A DNA stretch of 64,000 nt, taken from positions 2,542,001 to 2,606,000 of the forward strand of contig OX579642.1 of assembly GCA_951230915.1 (NCBI GenBank). The letters run 5' to 3'. A program made the translations under genes and the position numbers. Within the stretch, counting starts at the first letter, position 1. The number at the start of each line of letters is the position of its first letter. Of the stretch, positions 47,054-59,653 are shown in pieces. Origin of the DNA: Antitrichia curtipendula (taxonomy: Eukaryota; Streptophyta; Bryopsida; Hypnales; Leucodontaceae). The notes under the pieces were generated by a model that made no database searches, was not told the DNA's origin, and was given only the letters and a program-made list of their open reading frames with translations.

Positions 47054-49714
47054 ATGCCGCCAGCAAGGAGCCGGAGGATGGGAGCTTGAGCAGCGTCGCC
47101 TCGGCCGCGGCCTCGGACTTGGAGGCGGGCCTGTCCTCGGCGGGGAGCACACTCGCCGGCGCGTTTAGCTCGTATGTGACCTTCCTCGTGGTCGTTTCTC
47201 GTGAATAATAATAAGCTTGTAGAGTTGATGAGAATGGGAGACGAAATTGGAGTATAGTTCTTGGATCAGGGTGGTGTTTTACTGCTACGAGTTCTGGTGC
47301 AGATTTTAGAAACCCTAAATTTTCAGAAGCAAACAGAATCGTCGTGAATGTAGCTTGATAAGTTAGAGAATCTGTTTACGTATATTTGGATATCTGTGAA
47401 GAAGGATCCTCGAGTTCGTTTCTCGTGATTGGTAAGAAGCTTGTAGGACTGATGAGAATGTGGTGGTCAATCGGAGACAACATTGGAGTGTAGTTCTTTA
47501 ATCAGGGTGTTGTTTTACTGCTACGAGTTCTGGTGCAGTAACCTTATATTTCTACAAGCAAATTGAATCGACGTAAATGTAACTAAATTAGTTGGATAAA
47601 CCTTTTACATGTATTTGGATATATGTGAAGAGGGCTTTCGAGTCAGTGGACGCAGAGCTACTTTTTATTTTAATTTCTTGAGATATTTGATGTCGCACCT
47701 TGACGAGGTCGAAGAGAATTAGATACAAGTTAAGTGGTTGTATTATTGATTTGCGGTTTGGAGTCTGCATATTGTTATGAATTCGCTGAGTTGGTTTGAC
47801 GGGGCAGATACGATGTTGATTCTTTGAGGACCAAGAAGGCTATATTTGACATTTTAAAGGAAGGTTTGAGGAGTTCATGTAGGGGTTTGTATTTTTCCTA
47901 TTTTATTTTATTTTATTCTTAGATTGCAATGTTCTTCACTGGGGATTGGTGTTATAAAAAATCCCCTATTGAAATTGTACTGTCAATCGAAATGGTTATT
48001 TAAAATCCCTAAATCCTCGGTCCATCAATCTTTGGTCTTTAAAGAAGGATTATGTTGGAGAATTATTTTATGGATTCTGGTTACTGGCTTTTAGGTTCTC
48101 TTAATTAGCGATGCTTTCTTGCTTGCCTATCCAATCTTTATATGTAGATGAAAATCTGGATTGTGGACTTTGAGCAGAGTCACAAAGGGAGTGCGGGAGC
48201 TGCCTTCCAGCGTTTCATCTGCTGCAACCTTTGTGCCTTCACGGCATTCGATCGTGTCTTTCTCAGTCATGATCGGTTCCGGAGTGTTCTTCATCATGAT
48301 GGCATTTACGGTCTTTCTACCGATGATCATCGTGGCGCCTCAAAAATTTGCCATTTGTTTCACGCTCGGGTGCATTTTCATCATGGGCGCGTTTTTCGCT
48401 CTCAAAGGCCCAAAGGCCCAAGCTCTTCATATGATCTCAACTGAGGTAGGACTTTTGGGGGGAAGAAATCCATGTTTTTTCAAACCTTTGCAATCAGACT
48501 ACACTTACTGCTGTATCAGCAGACTGTGAAAGGCTTTGCGCATTGCTGACAAATTACTAACTTCCCTCTCACTTTGAAACCAGCCTTCATCTTGACGTTT
48601 TGTCTCATGTATTCTATTCTAGACATAAGCTTGTAGTCAGTCTTTGAGGAGTTTTTCATAGCATTCTTGAATAGTAGTGACATAAAACCTTTTGAGAACT
48701 GTGTCAATTAAGAGTTATTTAGAGTAAAATCATGCCAAATCAGTGGAAATGTAGTTCTTTTAAATTTCAGACATTCTCTCGTGTGAAGACGATGGTTCAA
48801 TGGTTGAATTGAACTTTGCAAAACAAGGTTTCATGGATTCTTTTCAATATCAATTTAGAGGTGTTGAAGAAGTGTTCTCTTGTAGTTCATATATCATGTT
48901 TCGGCAGGAACAATGCTTTTGTACTGATCCGATACATTTGAATAATGCAGAGGCTGCCTTTCACGCTTGGCTTTCTCGGAAGTATGTGTGCAACACTTTA
49001 TGCGTCAATGGTCCTTCATAGCTACATCTTTTCAGTGCTTTTCTCGGGCATCCAGGTAATGACTGAGTTCCACGCTCATTTATGTTCAGCTAATGGTGGT
49101 CTAGCCCAATAAGTCTGTTCGATAAATGTCACTGGGTAAAGTTAGGACATTTGGGGATCTGAATGTATTTACCAAATTTTTTGTTGAGGAAGCATGTCGT
49201 TTATGTTGTTTATGGACTAGGGACTGTGAAAGTAGAGCCTCGTTATGAGAAATTATATGCCAAACCAGAAGAGTGGCTACTGATTGCGTCTTCCATAACA
49301 AGACTCTACTTTGACGTTATCGGACATAACCTACATGGTTGGATATTGTTCAGACTTGTTCAATTACGGGTCTAAAAAGAAAGACGTCATAATTTTAAAG
49401 GACATGATTGTGGGATACAACAATACTCTCCAAGTTACCTCCTCTACAGATTTTGCTCCTTTTGAGGTTATGTGAATGTAGAGCATTATAGATCTGCACA
49501 ATTGGTAAAGAGATTACTTGCTCTAGTCTCACCGCAAGTTCTGAGCTCGTGAGCAATGTCCAGCTGCACCTCTGAATTGTAGTAACTGGCTGTGCATTTG
49601 CAGGTTCTGGCCCTGATGTACTACGTCATCTCGTACTTTCCCGGAGGTTCTGCAGGCCTGCAGTTCTTGACTTCCTTCTTCACATCTGCAGTCATGAAGT
49701 GCTTCGGCAGATAG
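46972..49714 (+). CDS. SFT2: SFT2-like Golgi vesicle transport protein
   Basis: SFT2/Got1-type proteins are four-helix Golgi membrane proteins that assist SNARE-dependent fusion and retrograde transport. Exons: 46972-47171, 48178-48445, 48951-49055 and 49604-49714, giving 227 residues. The N-terminal cytosolic part is Ser/Ala-rich. The conserved VTKGVRELPSS then precedes membrane segments around SVMIGSGVFFIMMAFTVFLP, FAICFTLGCIFIMGAFFAL, LPFTLGFLGSMCATLYASMV and VLALMYYVISYFPGG. The C-terminus is SAVMKCFGR. Acceptor choice for exon 2 at 48177/48178 avoids a stop that the upstream AG would create; using AG at 48174 would add one residue. The first 27 codons and promoter are duplicated in inverse orientation at 42.7-44.4 kb. 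Confidence 0.93.
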
Positions 49715-52028
49715 AAATGGAAGACGAGGGTCACACCTTGCTATTTGGGCATGGGATCTCAGGAAGCCTGGCTCAGTTGAATCTACACAAGAGATGCTTG
49801 TGGTGCGTGACTGCCTCCTTTTACTGGCAGTCGCTCGACCCCACAAAAGTAAGACCTGCGCGATGAGTTGTTAGAGCTTTCAGGACACCGAGATTTTACA
49901 ACTTTTGATTTGTTGTAACTCGCATGTTCTAAGATTTTTCGTTCATGTTTTTGCAATAGGCGGATGATCTTCTTTGGAGGTCACGACGATTAAACCGCCT
50001 GAGCACGAACTCAAGGGATGTTTCATGAGAGCAGATAAAGCACATGACGTATTGTGCGAGCCTTTCTTTACAGTAAATTGTCGATACCGTAGTGTGGACT
50101 GTCAAAATCGTTCTAGTGTTGCTCTGGTATTACATGTAACTTTAAGTTTTACGATTTTCGTACCAATAATTATCATAGACTGCATTAAACGCTTTTTTTT
50201 TAATTATCAAATACTGACAGTGCCAGTACTTATTATTAAATATATTTATAAATCATAAACTTGATAATTTGGTGCAGATTCAAATTATGCAAAATTTGAC
50301 GACAATATGAAAATAAATTCTATGCATATCAACTAAATTGGTCTTTTTAGGACTGGAGTATGGTACATGGTGTTATCTAGTCATATTAGAGGTTACTTTG
50401 TACTAGGATGTACAACATTTTAAATTCTCAAATCCTTGTCAAATAGGTTGGGGGTATTTATTAAAACCATTTCCTTCATTGTAGATGTAGAGAAAATATA
50501 CACCATTTCCTTCCTTGTGTTGATGTAATAATTTTTCTTTCAATCCAAAGTCAACAAAACACATATTCATGAACATTGTTGAAGGACATTGTTGAAGGAA
50601 CAATATAGAGAAATCATGAGTAAAGAAAATATTAGAACAATTCATTCATTGGAAGAGAATGGAAGACATCTAAGATTACATATCTAAGCTATGCTAATAT
50701 TTTGTCTTTGTTCCAAAATTAAAAAATGTATGTAGGATCTTTGAAAATATTCAATTTTATACATATTTATAAATTCTTCAATAATCTAGTAGTACAATAA
50801 TAATTGAAATTGATCAAAATTGCTAGTATAAATTGTTTATATAGCAACAACAACCTTTAAATCAAAAATTCTTTTCAATTGAACGTTCAAATTTTTTAAT
50901 TTTTTGTATGCAAAATAGCAATAAAATAAATGTAGAAATAATTGGAGCAACAAAGTAACAACTTTTGTCTCCAAAATGAGTGGAAATTGAGACTATGATT
51001 GTTTACAAATGATGAAATAAAAAATTCACTTAGACTACTCTATCCATTTAAGCTTTATATGAAAAATTGCATTTTTTCCTATGCCATTTGACAATCTTTG
51101 ATTGTATTTTTGACATGCCTAAGTACAACATTTATACTTATATATATTTTTTCAAATATTCTAAATTATTCAATTTTCTTCTTAAAGTGATTGGGTCTTG
51201 CCATGATGTCAAAATGTCACCTATTTTCTTCAATAAAAATTTATATTATTTCTCAAAACTTTACACATTACATTGATATTGGCTTGTAATTATTAATTTG
51301 ATTAATTTGGAGTGCAAAATGAGTGTCACTACAAAATCAATGACATTACTAAAGAATAATGAAAATTATTAAAATACATTAATTTTTCAACTTGCACTAG
51401 TTAAAAATAGCATGACTTTGGTATTTACAAGTTCCATGACCATATATGAGCATCCTACTAGTGAAGCAAAGTTGCAAAATTAGTCTGACCTACACAATTG
51501 GTGCCACTACAAATTTTTATTTTTTTGCAATTTAATTTAGTACTAATTTAAATCATGAACTAATTTAAAACAATTTGACTTCAATAAATAAGTTTGTCAC
51601 GCAAGACATTGGTTTATTGTATCGGTAAAGGTGCGAAACTAGTGCCACTTGCAAAATTAATATCATTATAGTTCTCATTCTTTTTATTAGAATGAGTTAA
51701 TTTATTGCGATGTATCTTTGGTAAAATTAGTGTCACGCCACAAACTTTATCTTACTACAGTGGGTGCAAAATTAGTGTCACTTGCAAAATTAGTGTCTCT
51801 ATAGTTTTTATTCTTTTCATGAATCTGCACTACTAAGATAAATCATTGTAATACAACAAATCATCCAGGGTACTTGCAACCTCGTGGAAGAGATGAAGTA
51901 GCCAGCATAGAGAGCGTGACTTGGAAAAGGACCATGAAATCCCATAAACCCTTTGGATAACTCCATCGTCTTCCTCGAATTCTGTTTTCTCATCAGTTTT
52001 CTTCACAATTGCAGCAATTGGCGCAGCT
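49715..52028. other. SFT2 3' flank and CPP1-like 5' flank; no gene recognised
   Basis: The stretch is AT-rich. A direct repeat of about 55 bp (ACTTGCAAAATTA..., near 51640 and 51775) lies within 400 bp of the next gene's start. No other feature is supported. Confidence 0.45.
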
Positions 52029-52982
52029 ATGGCGTCTTGCAGCTGCTTCTCCACCTCCCAAGCCACTCTTCTCTCCTCCCGAACTCCTCCTTCAACTTCC
52101 TCATCCCTCCCACCCTCCTCTCTCCCGCTCTCATCTCTCAGGCTCGCATCTCCTCGTCACATTCCGCTTCGTGTTCGGAATTTAGGACTCTCCTCCTCCT
52201 CGCCACCTCGGAGATGTCGCATCCGTTGCAGCAGTGCGTCTGGAGCTTCTGCCGGATCAGGCGAAGGCTCTGTTCCGGAGAGTCCTTACTTGACACTCGG
52301 TGTGAGCGCCTTGGAGAAGTTCGAGGTGATCAAGGCTGCGTATACTCGGAGGCGTAAGGACGCGGAGAAGCGTGGGGATGAGGGGACAGTGGAGCGGCTG
52401 GAGAAAGCTTATGATAAGATTATGATGATGCAGTTGTCGAACCGGAAGCAAGGGTTGGCGTTTGGTGGCCAGTTTGCGGTGTCGAAGGAGATTAAGTACG
52501 CGGACAAACGGTCCTGGTTTCCCTGGGGTCCGAAGAAGGCGCCCGTGGAGAAGCGAGAGGTTTTGATTAATCTGGCGATTTCGGTGCTGTTTTCGGCGTG
52601 GATTGCGGTCGTGGGAGGGCAGGCGGAGTGGAAGCCGCTGCAGTTCATGATCTTTTTGTATATTTATCGTCTTTTTAACAAGCTGAAGGAGTTTGAGCCT
52701 TCGGCGGTGACGGTGAGCTATGAGGAGGAGGAGGAGGGCGAAGAAGGAGGGGGGAGACGGGAGGAGAGCGGCATGAGGCTGAAGAATGGGAAACGCTTGC
52801 TGCGGACGTTAGGGTTAGTGTTTAGCTGTGTGGCGGTTGCGTCTCTGGCTTATACGGGGATCTTGAATGCGTTTGAACTTGCGGGGCAGTATATTCCGAG
52901 AGCGTTCATGGGAGCGCAGGAGCTTTTTGTCACGGGCGTCACGGCCGCTGGTCTCTTCATCATCGCTTCGTTCTTCAGGTGA
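52029..52982 (+). CDS. CPP1-like plastid protein (DUF3353, J-like domain)
   Basis: This is an intronless frame of 317 codons. The first ~75 residues are Ser/Arg/Pro-rich without acids, as in a chloroplast transit peptide. A J-like domain follows (SPYLTLGVSALEKFEVIKAA, then LEKAYDKIMMMQL) without the HPD motif, then KEIKYADKRSWFPWGPKKAP. Four hydrophobic stretches match membrane helices near residues 180-200, 205-220, 260-280 and 295-315, ending FIIASFFR. This is the layout of the DUF3353 family, which includes CHAPERONE-LIKE PROTEIN OF POR1 at the thylakoid and envelope. Wording is closest to the longer DUF3353 paralogues rather than CPP1 itself, so I give no symbol. An acidic EEEEEGEEGGG loop is notable. 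The sequence is strikingly GC-rich for the window. Confidence 0.9.
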   Translation: MASCSCFSTSQATLLSSRTPPSTSSSLPPSSLPLSSLRLASPRHIPLRVRNLGLSSSSPPRRCRIRCSSASGASAGSGEGSVPESPYLTLGVSALEKFEVIKAAYTRRRKDAEKRGDEGTVERLEKAYDKIMMMQLSNRKQGLAFGGQFAVSKEIKYADKRSWFPWGPKKAPVEKREVLINLAISVLFSAWIAVVGGQAEWKPLQFMIFLYIYRLFNKLKEFEPSAVTVSYEEEEEGEEGGGRREESGMRLKNGKRLLRTLGLVFSCVAVASLAYTGILNAFELAGQYIPRAFMGAQELFVTGVTAAGLFIIASFFR

Positions 52983-53670
52983 CGAGGAGGAAAGGCAGCA
53001 GGTATTTCATCATCCCGATGGCATTGCAAGCTTATTCAAGGGATTGCACCGGAGAATTTTGTCAATTGTTCGATTTAAAGGTTTAGGGTTTAGATTGCGG
53101 AAATTGAAACCCGGTGAGAGCTAGCGTCTCGACGACAATGTAGAGAGATGTTCTCTAATCTGTATTTTAGAGGATACTGTTTGCGTCATTTAAGCATTTT
53201 AACCAGGATGTAGGAGTGGGCTTGCATTGGGAGACCAGTATAGAGATGTGAAGAGAACACTCTCGGTACAATAGATTTGAGATAAGAAATTTATCACTAT
53301 GTATGAATTTCTCGACTGCGTGTGCTCATTTTACTTGGTGACGAGATATTCCTAGGTAAGTGGGTACAGTACTTGTGGTCGTGCATTGTGCTGCTGTTGC
53401 GGGCGATGGTTATGAGACTTTTTCTGAATCGAAGAGTTTTGTAGTATTCACATGATTATTCACTCTCTTGCTCTGCTTCAAACCAGTGGTACGAAGATCA
53501 AGGTTTGGAATTGAGTTCGTTGTCAGTAATTGAGTAGAATTGAACCTAACCGTTGGTAGAAGCTGGGACTGGGCTGTAGTCACGCCACTTTCTCACACTT
53601 TGAAGTTTTCATAGAGATCCGGTGGTGATATGTTTTATTGATTCAAGAAAACTGTGAGGTCAAATGGTGC

Positions 53671-53742
53671 GGGCATTTGGTCTAGTGGTATGATTCTCGC
53701 TTTGGGTGCGAGAGGCCGGGAGTTCGATTCTCTCAATGCCCC
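53671..53742 (+). tRNA. tRNA-Pro (UGG)
   Basis: A 72-nt cloverleaf. The acceptor stem GGGCATT pairs with AATGCCC at 53735-53741. The D arm contains GTCTAGTGGT. The anticodon stem CTCGC/GCGAG encloses loop TTTGGGT with anticodon TGG at 53703-53705. The T arm contains GTTCGATTC. There is no intron and CCA is not encoded, as expected for a nuclear gene. Confidence 0.96.
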
Positions 53743-54837
53743 GGATGAAATTTTTTCGTTTCAGTTTTGGTGATTCAGAAGTGCTCATTCTAAAGGAAGA
53801 GTTTTTTCTAAAGCCATTCGATTGATCAGAGAGGAACTTTGTTACCAATTTGTTACCAATGTTACCAAAGGGGATTTTAATGCACCTGATTATTTATTAT
53901 TTGAATATAGTATGGTAAAGTTATGATTGTTCAAAGTTTTTTTTTGTGCAGGTGTTTTGGTAGTTGGTGTCTAGTCTCTTGAATATGTACTTGTGTAACT
54001 GTGTGAGACTTTGGGGGGTTGGAAATCAGGATGTTGTTGGAATTAGATTCTCCTATCTTGTTCTAGATTTTTGTACCTCAAAGGAATTGGAACACTGCAC
54101 AGTAGGGTTCAATAATCTTACAAACTGCATATTGTGCCATTCAATGAATTTTTATTATCTTAATACAATTTGCATTTTTTTTTTGCATGATTAATGTTCA
54201 ATTTTATGCAATTCTAGTCAAGCATACTAAATTTCAATTTCAAAAAATTAAAACTTCATTTTTGGTGAATTGTTTCATTTGATATTCATGGTTTTATATG
54301 ATAATTGATTGAAAAACATTGGTGATGAATTTTTTTAATTCAATTGCATAGATATGTGGAAAACATGCATACACACATCTTTTCTTCAACAAGCACCTCC
54401 AAAAAAGATAGGATATTTTGCAAGTCTTAGATTAATTGAGGACAATTGGCTACATCTATTACAATTGGCTACAAACTTACTATATTGATCATTACAAAGT
54501 ATCTCCTTTACATGGGTTGATACATTATGCATTCTTAGTTTTAAAGAATTTGTTCTCTATTAGTATATAGACTATCATTCTTTTCATTTGTAATATTTGA
54601 GTTATGCTAAAGTCATCCTTTGTATTCCCACCTTGTGAAGTTTCTCACTTTTCAAGTCCAACAAGTATGTTTTTGGATTTAATCTCCAAAATATATTTTG
54701 GAAAAGATAAATAAATAATAGTTTAAAGGTCATTTAATGACTTTTTGTTATGTATAATTTTTGCACTCCTAAAAACTACTTTAGATTTTATTTAGTTCAA
54801 ATTCAATATAAATCAATTCATAAATATGAACCAAAAT
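53743..54837. other. No gene recognised
   Basis: This is AT-rich spacer downstream of the tRNA. No supported feature. Confidence 0.5.
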
Positions 54838-55127
54838 AAGATGACAATAGTGATTCCTGGATGTCCACCAACAGCAAGCAAATCTACCTCTACATTCAAC
54901 AACCATGAGAGCATTTTAGTATAATTTAGAACAAAACAAACAAATTTTAATAGAATTTTTTTTTAAATTTTAATATTAATAACATAATTTGATGTTTTTA
55001 AAATTTTGGATTTTCATAATAAAATATGATTTCATTAATACAAAATTATTTTATAATGCAAGAAGATATATTTTATAATCTGTACTTAAATTGAATGATG
55101 TATCTTTTACCAGAACTTTCATTTTAA

Positions 55128-56093
55128 CCCTAGACCGCCCATGGCCGTTTTGGGTAAAAAACATCCTAGCTTTTGAAGTGCTATAAATCTAAATGTGACT
55201 AAGTAATAAAGATCTTAACCGTACAATCATGTAGTAAACATGTTGCAGATGTCATGGATCAAATTTGAAGTCATTTGACCGTGTAGATTGCAAGATTATA
55301 ATGTTTTAGTGTTGAAAAAGAATACTGAAATTTTCCTAGAAACACATTTAGAGGCCAAATTTGATTTCTAAACCTAATCAAATGAAAAAACTTTAAACTA
55401 CAAAGTGATTCAAACCAGGATACAAACACATTGGTGAAAAAAATATCATTCAATTGACTCAATGTGTTTGCAAAATGGCTTGCAAATGTCAAAAATAGGC
55501 AAGAAAAGTTGCAAAAAACACATCTAGGGCTGAACCTCCTTCTACTAAAATGCTTTTCATTCATTCATAAATTCTTGGATTGATATGAAAATTTACCCAC
55601 ACAAACTAGACTAGTATGCGCAACTTTTACAAAAATAATTATTGAAAATGGACATTTTATGAAGAAGATACAAGCCGCCAAAGTTCACTATAGTCCATAA
55701 ATGGCGGAATTTTGAATTTTGAATTGCTCCCAAACATTCAAAACAACTTGGATCGATACGAAAATTTCACCACAATAACTAGAATTCAAGGGAAACACAA
55801 CCCAACAAATTTTATTGAAATCGAACATTGGATGAAGGAGATACAAGACCCCAAAGTTGCAGCCATGAAGTGCACTTTGGTGAATCAAATTGAGCCTGTG
55901 AACTTTGATTGGCTTCTTGAAAATCATTACCTCTTGGATTAATCTGAAAATTTTACCACACAGACTAGAAGAAAAGGCTCAACTTTCCCAACAAGTTTTA
56001 TTGAATTTGGACATTGGATGCAAAAGTTACAGTATTTTGAATTTAACTTAAAACTATGTGAGGACACTTTTTGTCCTCTTGGGCGGTCTAGGG
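55128..56093. mobile_element. TTAA-flanked element, copy C (966 bp)
   Basis: It starts CCCTAGACCGCCCA and ends with its exact reverse complement (14 bp). TTAA copies lie at 55124-55127 and 56094-56097. Removing the element and one TTAA restores an uninterrupted malate dehydrogenase-like frame. Internal similarity to the copy at 59654 includes AAGATCTTAACCGTACAA and TTTGACCGTGTAGATTGCAA. It has no transposase frame. Confidence 0.88.
55574..56045. repeat. Three internal ~180-bp repeats in copy C
   Basis: Units start at 55574, 55748 and 55933 with CTTGGATTGATATGAAAATT or close variants. Each contains an ACTAGA core, a CCAACAA.TTTTATTGAA segment and GGACATTGGATG-like words, then GATACAAG/GTTACAG. 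Similarity is moderate. The repeats are entirely inside the element. Confidence 0.7.
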
Positions 56094-56822
56094 TTAATGG
56101 CATAGAAAGCACAAACTACATCAAGAGTAGTTACACCAAATAACCTTTTAGGATCATACGTTCTAGCTTTTTTGAATACTTCAGCTACAATAGGGACTAT
56201 TGAATTTACAGAATTGCTAATAATGTTCACTAAAGCTTTAGTGCAATGCTTTGCAATACTTGTGCATAAGCTTTGTACAATGCTAGTGTTGACATTAAAC
56301 AATTCATTGTGGGTCATTCTAGGTTTGCATGGCATTCCCGATGGAATAATGATGAGGTTGCATCCTTGTAGAGGAAAAACATGCCATTTGGGCCTTTCGA
56401 TGTATAAAATTATTGTTTAAATAGTTATATAATCTTTTTCTTGTATAGTTTAAAACAAAAAGACTTATTCCAAATGTATTGAAAATGCTTTGGCAATTCA
56501 TATGCACTCAGAGGTGTCCAATACGTCTAAAATTAATATTTTGTCTATATTAATTATCAAAAAAATTGGAGATAACGGATTTATCAAAGATTTCATGTGT
56601 CAAATTGAAGTGTCAATTCACTTGAGTATTGGCATGACTAATGTCACATGCAACACCCGGTGTTCCGGCAATATCAAACAACCTCAAATCGGAAACAAGA
56701 AGATTGAGCTTCATCAACAACCCTAATGGTTGACCAATTCCTCTAGCAACTCTTAACACTGTCACTGTTCGTTTTTCACGAGTCCATTGTTGTTGTACAT
56801 TAGCACAAACATTGCAACTCAA

Positions 56823-58228
56823 TGTACGGGGAGTACCGGCATTTAGTTACAAGTTAGCCGGTTGAAAATCAAGAATTGCCTAATTGATTTCAAAATCTTT
56901 GAAAAAACTCGATCATTTAAAAGAAAATCAAAGAATATTCTCTATTTTTTAAAGGCCTAGCCAAGAGAATGCTTCAAACAATGGTTTGATCTGAAAAAAT
57001 GTAGGATTTTAGCCAGTTGACCTAAAAATCTCCCCAGACTGTGTTGTAAGCTTGTTCATGGATTCTCGGTGCAAAATTGCAACTACATCTCATGAATGTC
57101 ATCATATCCATTACACTTTTGAAAATTATTTGTAAATAAAAAATGGATGTATATTGTTCATTTTGTAGTAATAGTACTAGAAATTGTATCCTTATCACTA
57201 TTGATCAATTTCTTACAGTCAACAAACAATTTTTACAAATCCATATACAAGGTTCGATAAATCTTGCATAGTAATTGCTATTAAAATTTTCAAAAATAAG
57301 ATCTTTAAACTATCCCAAAAATTTAGAAGTTAGTTGTTTGTTATTGAGTTAAATTAATTTTTTCGGTATTTACTTTACAGTTGGCATGAACCACATATTG
57401 GCAATTATTAGTCAAACGGATAGTGAGGCAGAGTGCTCATCATTCAAAATGTAATTAATTTTTATTTCAATCCCCACCCCCTCCAACTATACTTGTATTT
57501 TTTGGACCAACTTGTTTGGGCAAACAATATGGTTTAATGGCTTATGTATTTCATATCCATATATTTGTGTATGTATCCGTATCCATATCCATATTGTACC
57601 ATATCTCATATTGTATCTCAAAATGTTCTTGTATCTATATCTGTATCCGTATTTTTTATTTTTTAAGATCGATGGTGTTGGAGGGGGAGAGGGGAATTAT
57701 TATTTTTAAATCAATGGCTCTCATTTATTTACAGTGAGGGGGGTGGGATGGGGTTGTGTTAATTGAAACCAAGTGTGCCACATCTTTTCACTAGATAGTT
57801 GATAATCAAATAGAGAAGAGTTTAGGTACTTTGATGTTATTAGTGTGCACAAAGGCTTCAAAAGCATTCACTTATTAGAGTACCAAAAAGTTTATGACTA
57901 CAAGTATGTAAATACATCTTATTTCACACATGTCAAATATTCAAAAAACATTATAGTTTTAAGAAGAAAAGGAACTACATGCAAAAGGTTATAGATTTAA
58001 AATTGATGATATTACAAATGCAATGTTTGGATAAAGTACAAGTATTATATTTGAAGTCATGGTTACTACGATGTGAGCCTAGGATCATGAACACAAGAGC
58101 ATAGGAGTCTATACACCTATTTTAGGTGTCTATGTTATAAAAAATCTATGATTATAGGTTATCTATGTTATAGATACCTATATTATAAGTGTTTATGTTA
58201 TTAACACCTTCAATGCTTGTAGGATGTC

Positions 58229-58278
<50 letters not shown>

Positions 58279-59649
58279 CTCATATGCTCGCATTTTTGTA
58301 CTATCATTGTTGTGCTTGAAGCTATCTTTCCAAGTTATTTTTTGAAAGTTAAAGTCTATGCAACTTTTGCAAATATGTGTGTATATGTATATTAGATTTT
58401 TATGTACAAATTAATTATCACATGAAAAAAACCTTTTATTAATGTTTATTTTTTGTAAAATAAATATCATTTATTATCTTTTTTAAACCTCAAAAGCACT
58501 AGTAGGTCTAAATTAGGCATTATAGTTTTAAACTAATTTTGACTAAAACATATATTGTATGGAATTTTGTTGTCAAATTTCATTTAGTTTTTGTATCTAA
58601 TGTTTTTTTGGTTGATTATTGCATGATCTATATCAGTTTTTAAATATATGATCATTTGAATAAATCATTTTTAAACCACATTTTTTGGGTCATTTTAGAA
58701 CAAGGAATTTATTTACAAAATAAATTATTACATAAAGAGATTTTGTTTTTAAATTTTAACTACATAGATTTTTAAATTGATTAGATCAAGTAGAACAATG
58801 TAATAAAATTCAAGCATTTAGTTAAATGTTTCAAAAATATTTTGCAAACAAAATTGAAGATTTATTTATGTTAAAGATGTTTGTCTATGTATCTTTTAAT
58901 TACAAACTATACAAAAGATAAATGCCAATCATATAGAAATTAAATTTTTCATTTAAAACTAAATTTAATAAAAAATTCATTATTAGTTTTATATATCAAA
59001 ACTTAATCCTAAGATTTTCAAAAAGTACAAAAATATTAAGTCTTAAATGGCTCCTCCAACTAAAAAAATGGTCTGAAAGATAGCACATGTAGCTCATGGA
59101 CTTGATTTTGTCAACACAAAAATTGTACCAAAAGAATTGGTATGTGCAATACTTTCAGGCATTGCATGTGCTATACCATGGAAGATGATCCATCTCAATG
59201 AGCGACGCAAAGTAGTAAGATTTTACTGTAGTTGCAGATGAATAATTATGGTATATATAACAAAAGTAAGCATGTTTTAATGAAGCACAATCAATACTTA
59301 GATGCTAGATAACTAAATAAAATATAATTGTTTAATTATGTATATAATGTGATATTTTAATTTGCAACATAAATGATTAATATTTTTTGTTTTATTATTT
59401 TTGAACTTTTTAAAATTCAGTTAAAACTAAAAAAATAATAATAAAAATAAAATTTTGACATCCACTTTTAGTGATATTTTCTATTGAAGTTGCTACCTAA
59501 GTACAATAATAAATTTTCTATCAAAGTTGCTATATAAATACAATAATAATTTTTTATAGAATGAATCACATATTATTTAAATCATTGACGGGATGTCAAA
59601 AACTTTGAGTTGAATTACTTTTGAAATTGATTTGAGTAAGTTGCACTCT
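56823..59649. other. No gene recognised
   Basis: This is AT-rich spacer. It includes a (TA)n run at 58232-58275 and runs of TATCCATATCC/TGTATC words at 57555-57655. No coding region is supported. Confidence 0.5.
58232..58275. repeat. (TA)n microsatellite
   Basis: About 22 uninterrupted TA units. A second, shorter run lies at 60903-60922 after an A-rich CAAAAA repeat. Confidence 0.95.
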
Positions 59650-59653
59650 TTAA

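Larger units (their letters stand above)
54838..56822 (-). pseudogene. NAD-malate dehydrogenase pseudogene (mitochondrial/peroxisomal/plastid type)
   Basis: Blocks in order on the minus strand: 56613-56822 (Rossmann start, [13 protein letters not shown] and [20 protein letters not shown]), about 56098-56365 ([20 protein letters not shown] to [17 protein letters not shown]), 55080-55127 (KMKVLVKDTS), and 54838-54880 (AVGGHPGITIV). The blocks are separated by about 250-bp AT-rich gaps that may be intron remains, which suggests a duplicated rather than a processed copy. Key residues are lost: the first glycine of the nucleotide loop is Arg, the substrate-binding Arg in the PRKPGM region is Cys, and NPVNST is NSVNSI. 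The active-site His in the GGH segment remains. The 966-bp TTAA element sits inside the second/third block. Confidence 0.8.
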
